Source of the DNA: Paenibacillus sp. PL91
Lineage (GTDB): Bacteria; Bacillota; Bacilli; Paenibacillales; Paenibacillaceae
Direction: 5' to 3'
NCBI RefSeq assembly: GCF_012935325.2
Contig: NZ_JABBYG020000015.1
Span: 1-64,000 of the forward strand
DNA length: 64,000 nt
The position numbers and the translations under genes were made by a program. Below the pieces are notes generated by a model. That model was given only the letters and a program-made list of their open reading frames with translations. It was not told the DNA's origin and searched no databases. Shown here one piece after another: positions 43,364 to 51,287 of this stretch; position 1 is the stretch's first letter; each line of letters begins with the position of its first letter.

Positions 43364-46300
43364 ATGAGAAAACGTACCGTTTCACTTATCATGACTGTGA
43401 TGATGATCCTGCAGGTGTTCGGCGTGTCTACTGCAATGGCGGCAGAGGCTGAGGCGGGCACCAGTGCGGAGAACCGTGGATTAAAGGCAGAATATTACAC
43501 GACATCGGGAAGAGGGCAATTTGATTTTAAAACGTTAAAGATTACGACAGTAGATGCTAAGATTGATTTTGCAAATATTAAACCTATTCTGAAAGCGTTT
43601 ACGGGTCAGGATGAGTTTAATGCCGTCCGCTGGACGGGCGAGTTGGAGGCGCCGGATACGGATGATTACAAGTTCTATATCATGGCGGACAACGGCTTCC
43701 GACTATGGATCGACGGCAAGCTGGCTATCGATCACTGGGTTAATGATTGGGACAAGGAGCAGACGAGCGCGGCGATTCATTTGGAAGCAGGCAAGAAGGT
43801 TAGCTTTAAATTGGAATACTTCCAGGACTTTGGCGGTGCCAACATTCATTTAAAATGGTCCGGCGCAAGCTTGGCGAAGCAGGTTATTCCGGAGAGTGCC
43901 TTTCTGCTGCCAGCGGGATATGTGAATCACAGCCCTGATCAGAGTGCCATTCTGCAAGATGGGCTGCAAGCGGAGCTTCGATTTGGCAGCGAGTTGCAGT
44001 CCGTTCCGGCTGATGCGGCTAAGCATTTTACGGTTGCAGCCGGACTGCGCAATCATATTCCGACCAGCGCAGTCCTGAAAGCGAACGATCCATCCGTTAT
44101 TCAGCTAAAGTGGGATATTCCCGTCTATAAGCCGGATAACGCAATTATGCTGACGTATGATGGGCAAGGCGGGATTCTGAGGAAGGACGGACAGCCTTTG
44201 TCAACGTTTGTAGCTACAAAGGTGACTAACGGCTCCGAATTTATGATTCAATCGCCTTGGGCAGAGGATGTGGATAAAGACCAAGTATTGCCGGAATATC
44301 CGCGCCCGCAGCTAGCTCGCGACAAATGGCTCAATCTAAACGGCGAGTGGGAGTTTGAGAGCGGCAGCAAGCAAACGGACCTGCCTACGGGCAAAAAATT
44401 AAGCGAAACGATTCTCGTTCCTTTTGCTGTAGAGTCCCAGCTATCCGGACTGGAGCGCCAGGAAGAGGAAATGTGGTACAAACGGCAATTTACGCTTCCT
44501 GCCGATTGGAGCGGTAGCCGAGTGCAGCTTCATTTTGGAGCCGTTGATTTTGAAGCGACAGTCTATGTCAATGGACATGAGGTTGGCAAGCATCGCGGCG
44601 GTTATACGGGCTTTAGCTTTGATATAACCGATCAATTGGCAGCGGGGCAAAATGAGTTGATCGTGTATGTGACAGATCCGACGGACGAAGGCGGCTATAC
44701 CATCGGCAAACAACGGAATGTGCCGGAAGGGATCTGGTATACGTCGGTATCGGGCATTTGGCAGACGGTGTGGCTGGAGCCGGTAGCTGCTGCCTCGATC
44801 GAAAAGCTGGACATGACACCGAATCTTGCTAATGATTCGTTGAAATTGAAGGTTACTGGAAGCAGCGGCGTTACCGATGAAACGGTCGAAGCGATTGTGT
44901 TAAAGGAAGGACAGGAAGTAGCCCGCATAAACGGAGCAGTAGGCGAGGAATTGTCGATTCAAATTCCGAATCCGCGGCTATGGTGGCCAGATGATCCGTT
45001 CTTGTATGACCTAAAGGTTAATCTGGTGAAAGGCCCGACGAGCGTGGATGAAGTAGCCAGCTATTTCGGCATGCGGGACATAAAGCTTGGCAAAGTAGAC
45101 GGGATTATGCGTCCGCTTATTAACGGCAAATTTATTTTCCAAATGGGACCGCTCGATCAAGGGTATTGGCCGGATGGCTTATACACAGCGCCAACGGACG
45201 AAGCCTTGAAGTTTGATATCGAAGCGGCGAAGCGGCTTGGCATGAACATGATACGGAAGCATATGAAGGTAGAGCCTGATCGTTGGTTCTACTGGGCCGA
45301 TAAGCTCGGCGTCGTGGTGTGGCAGGATCAGGTGAGCAAATTCGGCGATTCAGCCGATAACCGGGCACATCTCGAGAAGGAATTCAAGGAAATGATCGAC
45401 CAGTTCCGCAATCATCCTTCCATTGTCGTCTGGACGGTGTTTAATGAAGGCTGGGGACAATACGATACGGAACGGTTGACGAATTGGGCGATGAGCTACG
45501 ATCCGACACGCCTCATTAATAACGCGAGCGGCTGGACGGATAAAAATGTCGGCCATCTCGTCGACATGCATAACTATCCGGCGCCTAATGCGCCGAATGC
45601 TACGGATACCCGTGCAGCTGTACTCGGTGAATACGGCGGACTCGGCCTGAAGGTGCCAGGGCATGAGTGGAACTCCAACGTATTTAGCTACGAGGAGCAG
45701 GAAAGCGTTGCGAAGCTGACGGATCGTTACGTGAGCTTCATTAATCAGCTGAAGGAATTAAAGAAAACGGGACTTAGCGCTGCGGTGTACACCCAAATAA
45801 CAGATGTTGAAATGGAGATTAACGGACTGCTCTCCTATGACCGCAAGGTTGAGAAAGCAGATTTTAACCGCCTTGCGCAGGCACATAAGGAGTTAATCGG
45901 CAGCTTCCACGTTACGGATTTAACGAATGCGATAGCGAAAGCACAAGCTGCGCTTGATAAGGCGGTTGTCGGCGAAGAGCCTGGCCAATATCCGCAGGCG
46001 GCAAAGGATGCTTTAGCGGCAGCGATTGCAGCAGCGCAGATTGTGGCGGATAAGCCGGATGCTGCGGCCGAAGAGATCGAGCAGGCGATCAATGCGTTGA
46101 ACGCAGCGCTCGTGAAGTTCGAGAAAAGCGTGATGAAAGCAGCGCCGCCGATTCCGACGAAGGCATGGGTCGATTCGTTCGATAAGCCAGCCTTAAAAGA
46201 GGAATGGAGCATTCATAATGCGGATGCTAGCGGCTGGACGCTTACGGATAACCCTGGCTCCTTGCGGATTGTGACGCAAAGAGGGGAGTTGTTTGAGTCG

Positions 46301-47359
46301 TCGAATGACATCAAAAACGTGTTCCTGCGCGACCTTCCGAGCGAAGATTTTGAGGCAACGATAAAGTTAACCGCCCCTGTCCGTAAAAATCACCAGCAAG
46401 CCGGCTTAATCGTATGGCAGGATGTTGATAACTACGTGAGATATGGCCATGTGTGGGATACGCTTGGTGCAGCGGGATACAGCTTAGAAACGGCCAAGGA
46501 AGTGAATAAGAAATATTCGAAGGCGGCGAATATGGCGAAGCATCCGGGAACGGATGATGTATTCATGAAAATCCAAAAAGTCGGAAATGTGTATACGACT
46601 TATTTCTGGAATGGAAGCGTGTGGCAGCAAGCTGCAGATCCGCTAACGGCAGAGCTGGGTCAAGTCAAGATCGGCATCTACGGTTTTTCCGCGCTGGATA
46701 GCACATCGATCAATGCGGATGTTGACTATTTCACGGTTCAATCGTTAAACGAGCAAGCGCCGCTAAGCATGACATTGGATGGCGCTAGCAGCGTGAAAGA
46801 AGGCTCGACGTTTAAAGTGAAGCTCGGTGCGGCAAACGTGACGGATTCCGTATACGCCTCGGATATTACACTAAGCTATGATGCGAATTTGTTCGAGCTG
46901 ACGCAGGTAGACTCTGCAGCGGACGGAATTGAAGTCGTGAAGGTCGTTGATGACGGAAAAGGCAGTGCCCGCATCGTGCTGGTGAACATAGGCGACGACC
47001 ATCAGGTCAAGCAGGAGCTGCTGCTCCTTGATGTAGTCTTTAAGGCAAAAGGAGCCCCTGCTGCCTCTGGAAAAATCTCGGTAATTAAAGCGGTATTGGC
47101 GGATGGAGAGGGCAACGAGACAGAAGCGGCGACCGCGGAGCTTACAGTAAGGATTGAAGACAGCGGCAGCGGCTCAGACGGCGATCTGAATGAAGACGGC
47201 AGATACTCCGTGGGAGATTTGGCGATCATGGCAAGCCACTATGGCAAGGACAGCAGCAGTCCGGATTGGAACGCTGCCAAAGCGGCCGACTTGAATGGCG
47301 ACAAAAAGGTCGATATTCTAGACCTTGCGATGATGGCACAGAAGGTTTTGAATCCGTAA
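43364..47359 (+). CDS. Secreted modular GH2 glycosidase with PA14, FIVAR, cohesin and dockerin
   Basis: 1331 residues. Modules in order: Sec signal peptide (about 1-27, cleavage after AMA); PA14 carbohydrate-binding domain (39-185); GH2 sugar-binding and immunoglobulin-like domains (about 310-575); GH2 TIM barrel with acid/base Glu695 (FNEGWGQYD) and nucleophile Glu756 (GEYGG); FIVAR helical repeat (about 848-920); a DUF1349/concanavalin-like sandwich (about 925-1125); a cohesin-type domain (about 1130-1262); and a C-terminal dockerin with two calcium loops (DLNEDGRYSVGDL and DLNGDKKVDILDL, from 1274). A beta-galactosidase- or glucuronidase-like retaining exo-hydrolase is expected; the substrate is unknown. 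Having a cohesin and dockerin in one chain suggests head-to-tail association or binding to a partner. Stands alone with its own promoter region. Confidence 0.88.
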   Translation: MRKRTVSLIMTVMMILQVFGVSTAMAAEAEAGTSAENRGLKAEYYTTSGRGQFDFKTLKITTVDAKIDFANIKPILKAFTGQDEFNAVRWTGELEAPDTDDYKFYIMADNGFRLWIDGKLAIDHWVNDWDKEQTSAAIHLEAGKKVSFKLEYFQDFGGANIHLKWSGASLAKQVIPESAFLLPAGYVNHSPDQSAILQDGLQAELRFGSELQSVPADAAKHFTVAAGLRNHIPTSAVLKANDPSVIQLKWDIPVYKPDNAIMLTYDGQGGILRKDGQPLSTFVATKVTNGSEFMIQSPWAEDVDKDQVLPEYPRPQLARDKWLNLNGEWEFESGSKQTDLPTGKKLSETILVPFAVESQLSGLERQEEEMWYKRQFTLPADWSGSRVQLHFGAVDFEATVYVNGHEVGKHRGGYTGFSFDITDQLAAGQNELIVYVTDPTDEGGYTIGKQRNVPEGIWYTSVSGIWQTVWLEPVAAASIEKLDMTPNLANDSLKLKVTGSSGVTDETVEAIVLKEGQEVARINGAVGEELSIQIPNPRLWWPDDPFLYDLKVNLVKGPTSVDEVASYFGMRDIKLGKVDGIMRPLINGKFIFQMGPLDQGYWPDGLYTAPTDEALKFDIEAAKRLGMNMIRKHMKVEPDRWFYWADKLGVVVWQDQVSKFGDSADNRAHLEKEFKEMIDQFRNHPSIVVWTVFNEGWGQYDTERLTNWAMSYDPTRLINNASGWTDKNVGHLVDMHNYPAPNAPNATDTRAAVLGEYGGLGLKVPGHEWNSNVFSYEEQESVAKLTDRYVSFINQLKELKKTGLSAAVYTQITDVEMEINGLLSYDRKVEKADFNRLAQAHKELIGSFHVTDLTNAIAKAQAALDKAVVGEEPGQYPQAAKDALAAAIAAAQIVADKPDAAAEEIEQAINALNAALVKFEKSVMKAAPPIPTKAWVDSFDKPALKEEWSIHNADASGWTLTDNPGSLRIVTQRGELFESSNDIKNVFLRDLPSEDFEATIKLTAPVRKNHQQAGLIVWQDVDNYVRYGHVWDTLGAAGYSLETAKEVNKKYSKAANMAKHPGTDDVFMKIQKVGNVYTTYFWNGSVWQQAADPLTAELGQVKIGIYGFSALDSTSINADVDYFTVQSLNEQAPLSMTLDGASSVKEGSTFKVKLGAANVTDSVYASDITLSYDANLFELTQVDSAADGIEVVKVVDDGKGSARIVLVNIGDDHQVKQELLLLDVVFKAKGAPAASGKISVIKAVLADGEGNETEAATAELTVRIEDSGSGSDGDLNEDGRYSVGDLAIMASHYGKDSSSPDWNAAKAADLNGDKKVDILDLAMMAQKVLNP

Positions 47360-47366
47360 AACGGAT

Positions 47367-47430
47367 GGAATGAAGGAATGAAGGAATGAAGGAATGATGG
47401 AATGAAGGAATGAAGGAATGATGGAATGGG
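47367..47430. repeat. 8-bp minisatellite directly after the GH2 stop codon
   Basis: Eight consecutive units of GGAATGA(A/T), the last degenerating to GGAATGGG. Begins nine bases after the stop codon. Confidence 0.9.
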
Positions 47431-47505
47431 ATCATGGCTTTTATAGCGTGGTTCCATTTTTTAATGAAGATAGTAGACGTATGTGGTGGAATGACTGGTC
47501 GTTTC

Positions 47506-48195
47506 GAAATAGATCTAGAAACTAGATCTATTATTATTAAACTAACTCAATTTACAGAAATAGGTCTAGAAAATAGACTTATTTCAGCACGTACCCCCAC
47601 CAAATCGCCATCTGGGCACCTTCGCAAGGAAATAGATCTAGAAACTAGATATATTATCATTAAACTAACTCGATTCACGGGAATAGGTCTAGAAAATAGA
47701 CTTATTTCAGCACGTACTCCCATCAAATCGCCATCTGGGCACCTTCGCAAGGAAATAAGTCTAGAAACTAGATCTATTATCATTAAACTAACTCGATTCA
47801 CGGGAATAGGTCTAGAAAATAGACTTATTTCAGCACGTACTCCCATCAAATCGCCATCTGGGCACCTTCGCAAGGAAATAAGTCTAGAAACTAGATCTAT
47901 TATCATTAAACTAACTCGATTCACGGGAATAGGTCTAGAAAATAGACTTATTTCAGCACGTACCCCCACCAAATCGCCATCTGGGCACCTTCGCAAGGAA
48001 ATAGATCTAGAAACTAGATATATTATCATTAAACTAACTCGATTCACGGGAATAGGTCTAGAAAATAGACTTATTTCAGCACGTACTCCCATCAAATCGC
48101 CATCTGGGCACCTTCGCAAGGAAATAGATCTAGAAACTAGATCTATTATCATTAAACTAACTCGATTCACGGAAATAGGTCTAGAAAATAGACTA
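47506..48195. repeat. 123-bp tandem repeat array, about 5.6 copies
   Basis: Units begin with GAAAT at 47506, 47629, 47752, 47875, 47998 and 48121, exactly 123 bp apart, and differ by a few bases. Each unit has the hairpin AATAGATCTAG-AAA-CTAGATCTATT and a second, AATAGGTCTA-GAAAA-TAGACTTATT, with one G.T wobble. Because 123 is divisible by 3, long reading frames run through the array on both strands, giving 41-residue repeats. These are not convincing genes: no ribosome binding site, hairpin-dominated sequence, and equal openness of both strands. Same family as the first 157 bases of the window. Confidence 0.93.
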
Positions 48196-48370
48196 ATCCA
48201 TCGAAAGTTACTTTGAAGCAATCTGCAAAAATCGCAAAAAAGTGCGAACATGTTGTGGGAGTAGGAAGAGGAGCAGCCTAGAATAGGTTTGTCATAGCTC
48301 TAGACTGCTTGCAGATTGTTCAAGTTAGTCTATCTAACACCAGCACTGCGTTTTATAATAAAACCTCGCT

Positions 48371-48781
48371 TCAAAAATAAAACTTATGCATTTCCGCGGG
48401 AACGCGATTGCGCATAAGAAGCTCCTCAAGCGTCTCGCTCGCAGCGGGAGAATCGCCGGCTGTCAGCAGCCGTACGGCAAATTTGCTCGCTTGCCGCTCA
48501 TACTTTCCCACATTAAAAAAAGATTGCTCATCCAGCCAAAAGCGATTGAATCCAGGATGCAGCCGGTCATGCCCAAGCTCATGCGCGCATACGAACCGGC
48601 GCCAATCCTCCGGCAGCGCATCGTGAATGACAATAAACCGGCGGCGCAGCTTTTTGAAATAGAGACCGCGCGTGCCTTGTCCGAGGTCGGCGTAACGAAT
48701 ATGGATGCCAAGGCCTTCTGCGATGGTGAATGGATCGTTAGTTTTGAATTTTCGAATGAGCTTTAAAATCATTTTATCCAT
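48371..48781 (-). CDS. ImmA/IrrE-family metallopeptidase
   Basis: 136 residues with the zinc-peptidase motif H67-E-L-G-H71 (CAHELGHDRLHP). This family cleaves or inactivates Xre-type repressors after DNA damage, for example ImmA on ICEBs1 ImmR. It starts eight bases after the Xre repressor gene in the same direction, which is the layout of xre-xkdA in PBSX-type prophages and immR-immA. Cytoplasmic; no membrane segments. Confidence 0.9.
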   Translation of the reverse strand: MDKMILKLIRKFKTNDPFTIAEGLGIHIRYADLGQGTRGLYFKKLRRRFIVIHDALPEDWRRFVCAHELGHDRLHPGFNRFWLDEQSFFNVGKYERQASKFAVRLLTAGDSPAASETLEELLMRNRVPAEMHKFYF

Positions 48782-48789
48782 AGCATCAC

Positions 48790-49218
48790 CTACCCTTTGG
48801 CATCAACATCAGGAGCATCGCCCTTCGGCTCGTTCTTTTTTTTGTGCTTATTCATTTGCTTCGCCTCCCAGAACAGTCCGGTCAGCACATCCATGACACG
48901 CTGGCGATCGGTAGCACTCATCGGAACGCCATCGAACATAATTTCCCCGTCTTCCTCAAGCAGCTTCTTAAAGTCGCGCTTATCTTTATACGTTGCCCAA
49001 TCGGGTATTGTTGCCGAAGCAGCATCGCGGCCAAGCAAATAATCGGTGGTCGTATTCAAAATGTCAGCCATTTTTTGCAGGTCCTCGCTCGTTGGCGTAA
49101 CCCGGTCATTTTCGATATGCCCAAAATTGGATCGGCCCATCTCAAGCTTCGAGGCGACATCCTGCTGTGTTAACCCACGCTCGACGCGCAGCTGCTTTAT
49201 TCTCGTTCCTAATGACAT
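48790..49218 (-). CDS. Xre/cI-type repressor with N-terminal helix-turn-helix
   Basis: 142 residues. HTH_3 domain at about 3-60: LGTRIKQLRVERGLTQQDVASKLEMGRSNFGHIENDRVTPTSEDLQKMADIL. The remainder (SATIPDWATYKDKRDFKKLLEEDG and on) is the usual C-terminal region of phage immunity repressors cleaved by ImmA-type peptidases. GGAGGG precedes the ATG. Its start codon lies inside operator O1 of a four-site set, which points to autorepression. It divergently controls the late-regulator-like gene. Confidence 0.9.
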   Translation of the reverse strand: MSLGTRIKQLRVERGLTQQDVASKLEMGRSNFGHIENDRVTPTSEDLQKMADILNTTTDYLLGRDAASATIPDWATYKDKRDFKKLLEEDGEIMFDGVPMSATDRQRVMDVLTGLFWEAKQMNKHKKKNEPKGDAPDVDAKG

Positions 49219-49228
49219 TTTAAATACC
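49214..49228. promoter_or_regulatory. Repressor operator O1 over the repressor start codon
   Basis: GACATTTTAAATACC matches the palindrome GGTATTTTAAATACC at 13 of 15 positions and contains the repressor ATG. Confidence 0.6.
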
Positions 49229-49247
49229 CTCCATTTTTTCAATATTC

Positions 49248-49262
49248 GGTATTTTAAATACT
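49248..49262. promoter_or_regulatory. Repressor operator O2
   Basis: GGTATTTTAAATACT matches 14 of 15 positions of the palindrome. Its centre is 19 bp from that of O3, close to two helical turns, so paired binding on one DNA face is possible. Confidence 0.75.
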
Positions 49263-49290
49263 TGACGGTAATTAAAATACCGAATACAAT
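49262..49290 (+). promoter_or_regulatory. Sigma-A promoter toward the late-regulator-like gene
   Basis: TTGACG (49262-49267), a 17-bp spacer and TACAAT (49285-49290). Operator O3 fills the spacer, so repressor binding would block RNA polymerase. The transcript would have a leader of about 180 nt. Confidence 0.75.
49267..49281. promoter_or_regulatory. Repressor operator O3 in the promoter spacer
   Basis: GGTAATTAAAATACC matches GGTATTTAAAATACC at 14 of 15 positions. Confidence 0.75.
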
Positions 49291-49426
49291 GAGATTCATC
49301 AGACGAACACATACAGCAATTTATCAGAAAAGCCGAATGGCTATTTTAACTACTTCTTTGTTAGTATATTTTCCATTAATAGTATTGTCAATACCAATCC
49401 ATCCACTATATTTTTTTGACATGAAC

Positions 49427-49441
49427 GGTATTTAAAATACC
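49427..49441. promoter_or_regulatory. Repressor operator O4
   Basis: GGTATTTAAAATACC is the best copy of the palindrome, just after a TTGACA at 49416-49421. It lies 35 bp before the late-regulator-like start, where it could act as a roadblock or control a second promoter. Confidence 0.7.
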
Positions 49442-49475
49442 AAAAGTCAATTAAAACCTATGGGAGGTTATGCGA

Positions 49476-50096
49476 ATGAAACAGGAACAACACGTGATTG
49501 ATCAATTAAATGCTTACAAACGGCTTAAAGCAAGAAAGAAACAGCTGGAGGGGACATCGGTTGGCCCTGGCGTACGGCTAAGCGCAATGTCGGAGGATGA
49601 TCATTTGCAGGAGCTCCATCGACAGCTGCGGAAGCTGCCTTCCTATATGTATTTGGATGAGCAGGAGCAGCGGATCGAGGCAGCGGCGCATGCCAACCTA
49701 TCGAAATATCCGCTTGGAACAAAAGCGCAGCTAAGCGAAGTAATTAGAAGCCGTGCGACTGCGAGTCCAGAGGATGAGAAGCTGCTGAGGGAGCTGGAGA
49801 AAAAGATCGAGAAGGTGCTTGAAGCGCGAGCAGGCTCGGCAGGGTTTGAGGGCTATATGGGTGTGATTGATAAAATCAGCGAGCTTCAAGATATTGAGAA
49901 GCAGCTGCAAGACATCGACCAAGCGCTCGACGCGCTCGAAGCCTATGAACCCGAATACGCTCGGCTGCTGAAGCTGCGCTTTATTGAAGGGAAGCCTACA
50001 GAATTTGTTGCTTCTGAGCTTGGAATCGTCGATCGGACGTTCCGAAGGTGGAAGCAAAAGGCGCTTGCGGAGGTTGTCCGCTTTCTGTCCGGCTAA
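49476..50096 (+). CDS. Phage late-regulator-like / sigma-region-4-like protein
   Basis: 206 residues, largely helical with coiled-coil stretches (EDEKLLRELEKKIEKVLEAR, SELQDIEKQLQDIDQALDAL). The C-terminus has a sigma-region-4-like helix-turn-helix: YARLLKLRFIEGKPTEFVASELGIVDRTFRRWKQKAL. This resembles Xpf/ArpU/RinA-type late transcription activators of Firmicute phages. ATG 49476 lies eight bases after GGGAGG; an in-frame ATG at 49470 is too close. Under control of the Xre operators. Probably activates a late promoter such as that for the holin, or targets elsewhere in the genome. Confidence 0.75.
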   Translation: MKQEQHVIDQLNAYKRLKARKKQLEGTSVGPGVRLSAMSEDDHLQELHRQLRKLPSYMYLDEQEQRIEAAAHANLSKYPLGTKAQLSEVIRSRATASPEDEKLLRELEKKIEKVLEARAGSAGFEGYMGVIDKISELQDIEKQLQDIDQALDALEAYEPEYARLLKLRFIEGKPTEFVASELGIVDRTFRRWKQKALAEVVRFLSG

Positions 50097-50154
50097 TGTC
50101 CGTTTTCGCTCAAATAACCGTGCTATTATGATATTGTGCAATAGATCATAAGCG

Positions 50155-50195
50155 GGGACGAGCGGTGGACAATACCGAGCGTCCCTTTTGTTTTT
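50155..50195 (+). terminator. Intrinsic terminator between late-regulator-like gene and holin
   Basis: GGGACG..CGGT-ggacaata-CCG..CGTCCC followed by TTTTGTTTTT. It implies the holin gene needs its own promoter or anti-termination. Confidence 0.8.
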
Positions 50196-50269
50196 CCTAG
50201 GAAGGGGGGTGGATCAGAGGTAGGCGCTAGAGCTTGAAATCGATTTCCAATATGAAAAGGAGGTTCTTC

Positions 50270-50737
50270 ATGAACAAACAAATGCTATCCGATTATTTCC
50301 TAGATGGTGAGCTAACCGCAGCTGCGCTGGGCGCTTTTTTTGAGCCTTTAATAGACGCGGCATATGGCCAAGGCCGTTTAATACCAATAACACTTCTAAT
50401 AATCGTAATTGCGCTAGATTGGATAACAGGCATAGCTGCCTCACATAAAGACAAAACCTGCTCCTCTGAATATGGGATGATCGGGGTGCTACGAACTCTA
50501 TTTCTCCTGGCATTGCCCGTCCTTTCCAAGCTGCTAGATTCGATGCTAAGTATGCCTGGACTTTTCTTTTATACCATTACGCTAGGGATTATATATCACA
50601 CTTGGCTGTCTCTGACAGCTAATGCATACAGGGCAGGCTGGGAGAAATGGATTCCTAAATCGGTGATCGAACATATTGATAGTGAGCTGAAAGCGAAGGT
50701 AGAGCGAGCGACTAGAAGAAACTCAAACCATGATTAA
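50270..50737 (+). CDS. Phage holin (holin_4 / TcdE-like family)
   Basis: 155 residues with three or so membrane helices (about 41-60, 78-100, 106-125), the intervening ALDWITGIAASHKDKTCSSEYG motif, and a charged C-terminal tail. This is the phage_holin_4_1 (LydA/TcdE-like) type that makes membrane pores timing lysis. AAAGGAGG lies seven bases before ATG 50270. No endolysin, portal, tail or terminase gene follows, so it is a solitary remnant or a repurposed holin. Confidence 0.88.
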   Translation: MNKQMLSDYFLDGELTAAALGAFFEPLIDAAYGQGRLIPITLLIIVIALDWITGIAASHKDKTCSSEYGMIGVLRTLFLLALPVLSKLLDSMLSMPGLFFYTITLGIIYHTWLSLTANAYRAGWEKWIPKSVIEHIDSELKAKVERATRRNSNHD

Positions 50738-50762
50738 ACACATTGAACATTTCCCCAAAAGA

Positions 50763-50803
50763 CTCGCCGCTGACTACTATGGTCTGCGGTGAGCATTTTT
50801 TTT
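50763..50803 (+). terminator. Intrinsic terminator after the holin
   Basis: CTCGCCGC..GCGGTGAG stem with one G.U pair, followed by eight or more Ts. Confidence 0.85.
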
Positions 50804-50927
50804 CAATTTGCAGACCATTCAGTTCGGTATCAAAATCATCATGCTAGGCGTTTCAATATACCCCATAAATAACCATTTAGGCATTTGCTCATTTCCTCCA
50901 AAAGCCCATACGTTTTTCACTCAGAAT

Positions 50928-50940
50928 CATAGGATACTGT
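50928..50940 (+). promoter_or_regulatory. Shared YjcZ upstream box, possible sigma-K -10
   Basis: CATAGGATACTGT, identical at 59498 before the other yjcZ gene. CATAnnnTA matches the sporulation sigma-K -10 consensus. A -35-like AC lies about 16 bases upstream. Confidence 0.45.
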
Positions 50941-50967
50941 GTAAGTTAACAAAAAGGAGATGAACAC

Positions 50968-51123
50968 ATGAGCTATGGAGTAGCAGGTGCTAATGTAGGA
51001 CCTGGACACTGCGCACCTTATCCAGTTGCAGGCGTAAGCAATTGCGGCGGCGGATTTTCAAGCATTGGATTTATTCTCGTTCTCTTTATCCTACTTGTCA
51101 TTATATCTCGTTCTTGGCTGTAA
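50968..51123 (+). CDS. yjcZ: YjcZ-family sporulation protein
   Basis: 51 residues. The N-terminal half is Gly/Pro/Cys-rich (MSYGVAGANVGPGHCAPYP), then one C-terminal membrane helix (IGFILVLFILLVIISRSWL). This is the YjcZ-family pattern, small spore-associated membrane proteins of unknown function. AAAGGAG ribosome binding site. A close paralog lies at 59536 with the same upstream box, so both are probably expressed late in sporulation. Confidence 0.88.
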   Translation: MSYGVAGANVGPGHCAPYPVAGVSNCGGGFSSIGFILVLFILLVIISRSWL

Positions 51124-51191
51124 TCATTGCCAAGCAAGAGCTAACACGTAATCCGATCTATGCGTATATCCACTAAATGCAACCATAATAG

Positions 51192-51220
51192 CATCCCCGC
51201 AGGCCTAAGCCGCGGGGATG
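51192..51220. terminator. Bidirectional intrinsic terminator
   Basis: CATCCCCGC-aggcctaagcc-GCGGGGATG, a perfect 9-bp stem followed by T-rich sequence, between the convergent yjcZ and HAD genes. Confidence 0.8.
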
Positions 51221-51287
51221 TTATATTTATGCTTTAGGGACAAGCTGCAGCTGTATTTATTCTACGATGATTCGAGCGATTATAATA

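Noticed and set aside
43364..47359. Evidence for a cellulosome
   Set aside because: Only one cohesin-dockerin protein is present and no scaffoldin or other dockerin enzyme is seen in the window.
47506..48195. CRISPR array
   Set aside because: The whole 123-bp unit is repeated; there are no variable spacers, and no cas genes are present.
47434..48216. A 260-residue rightward and a 234-residue leftward reading frame through the 123-bp array
   Set aside because: Both strands are equally open because the unit length is a multiple of three; no ribosome binding site precedes either, and the sequence is dominated by hairpins. Treated as repeat, not genes.
49337..49435. 32-residue hydrophobic peptide in the leader of the late-regulator-like gene (MAILTTSLLVYFPLIVLSIP and on)
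   Set aside because: It could be a toxin-like peptide, but there is no convincing ribosome binding site and its end overlaps operator O4.
48371..50737. Integrated mobile element with attachment sites
   Set aside because: No integrase, no tRNA gene and no flanking direct repeats were found by eye.
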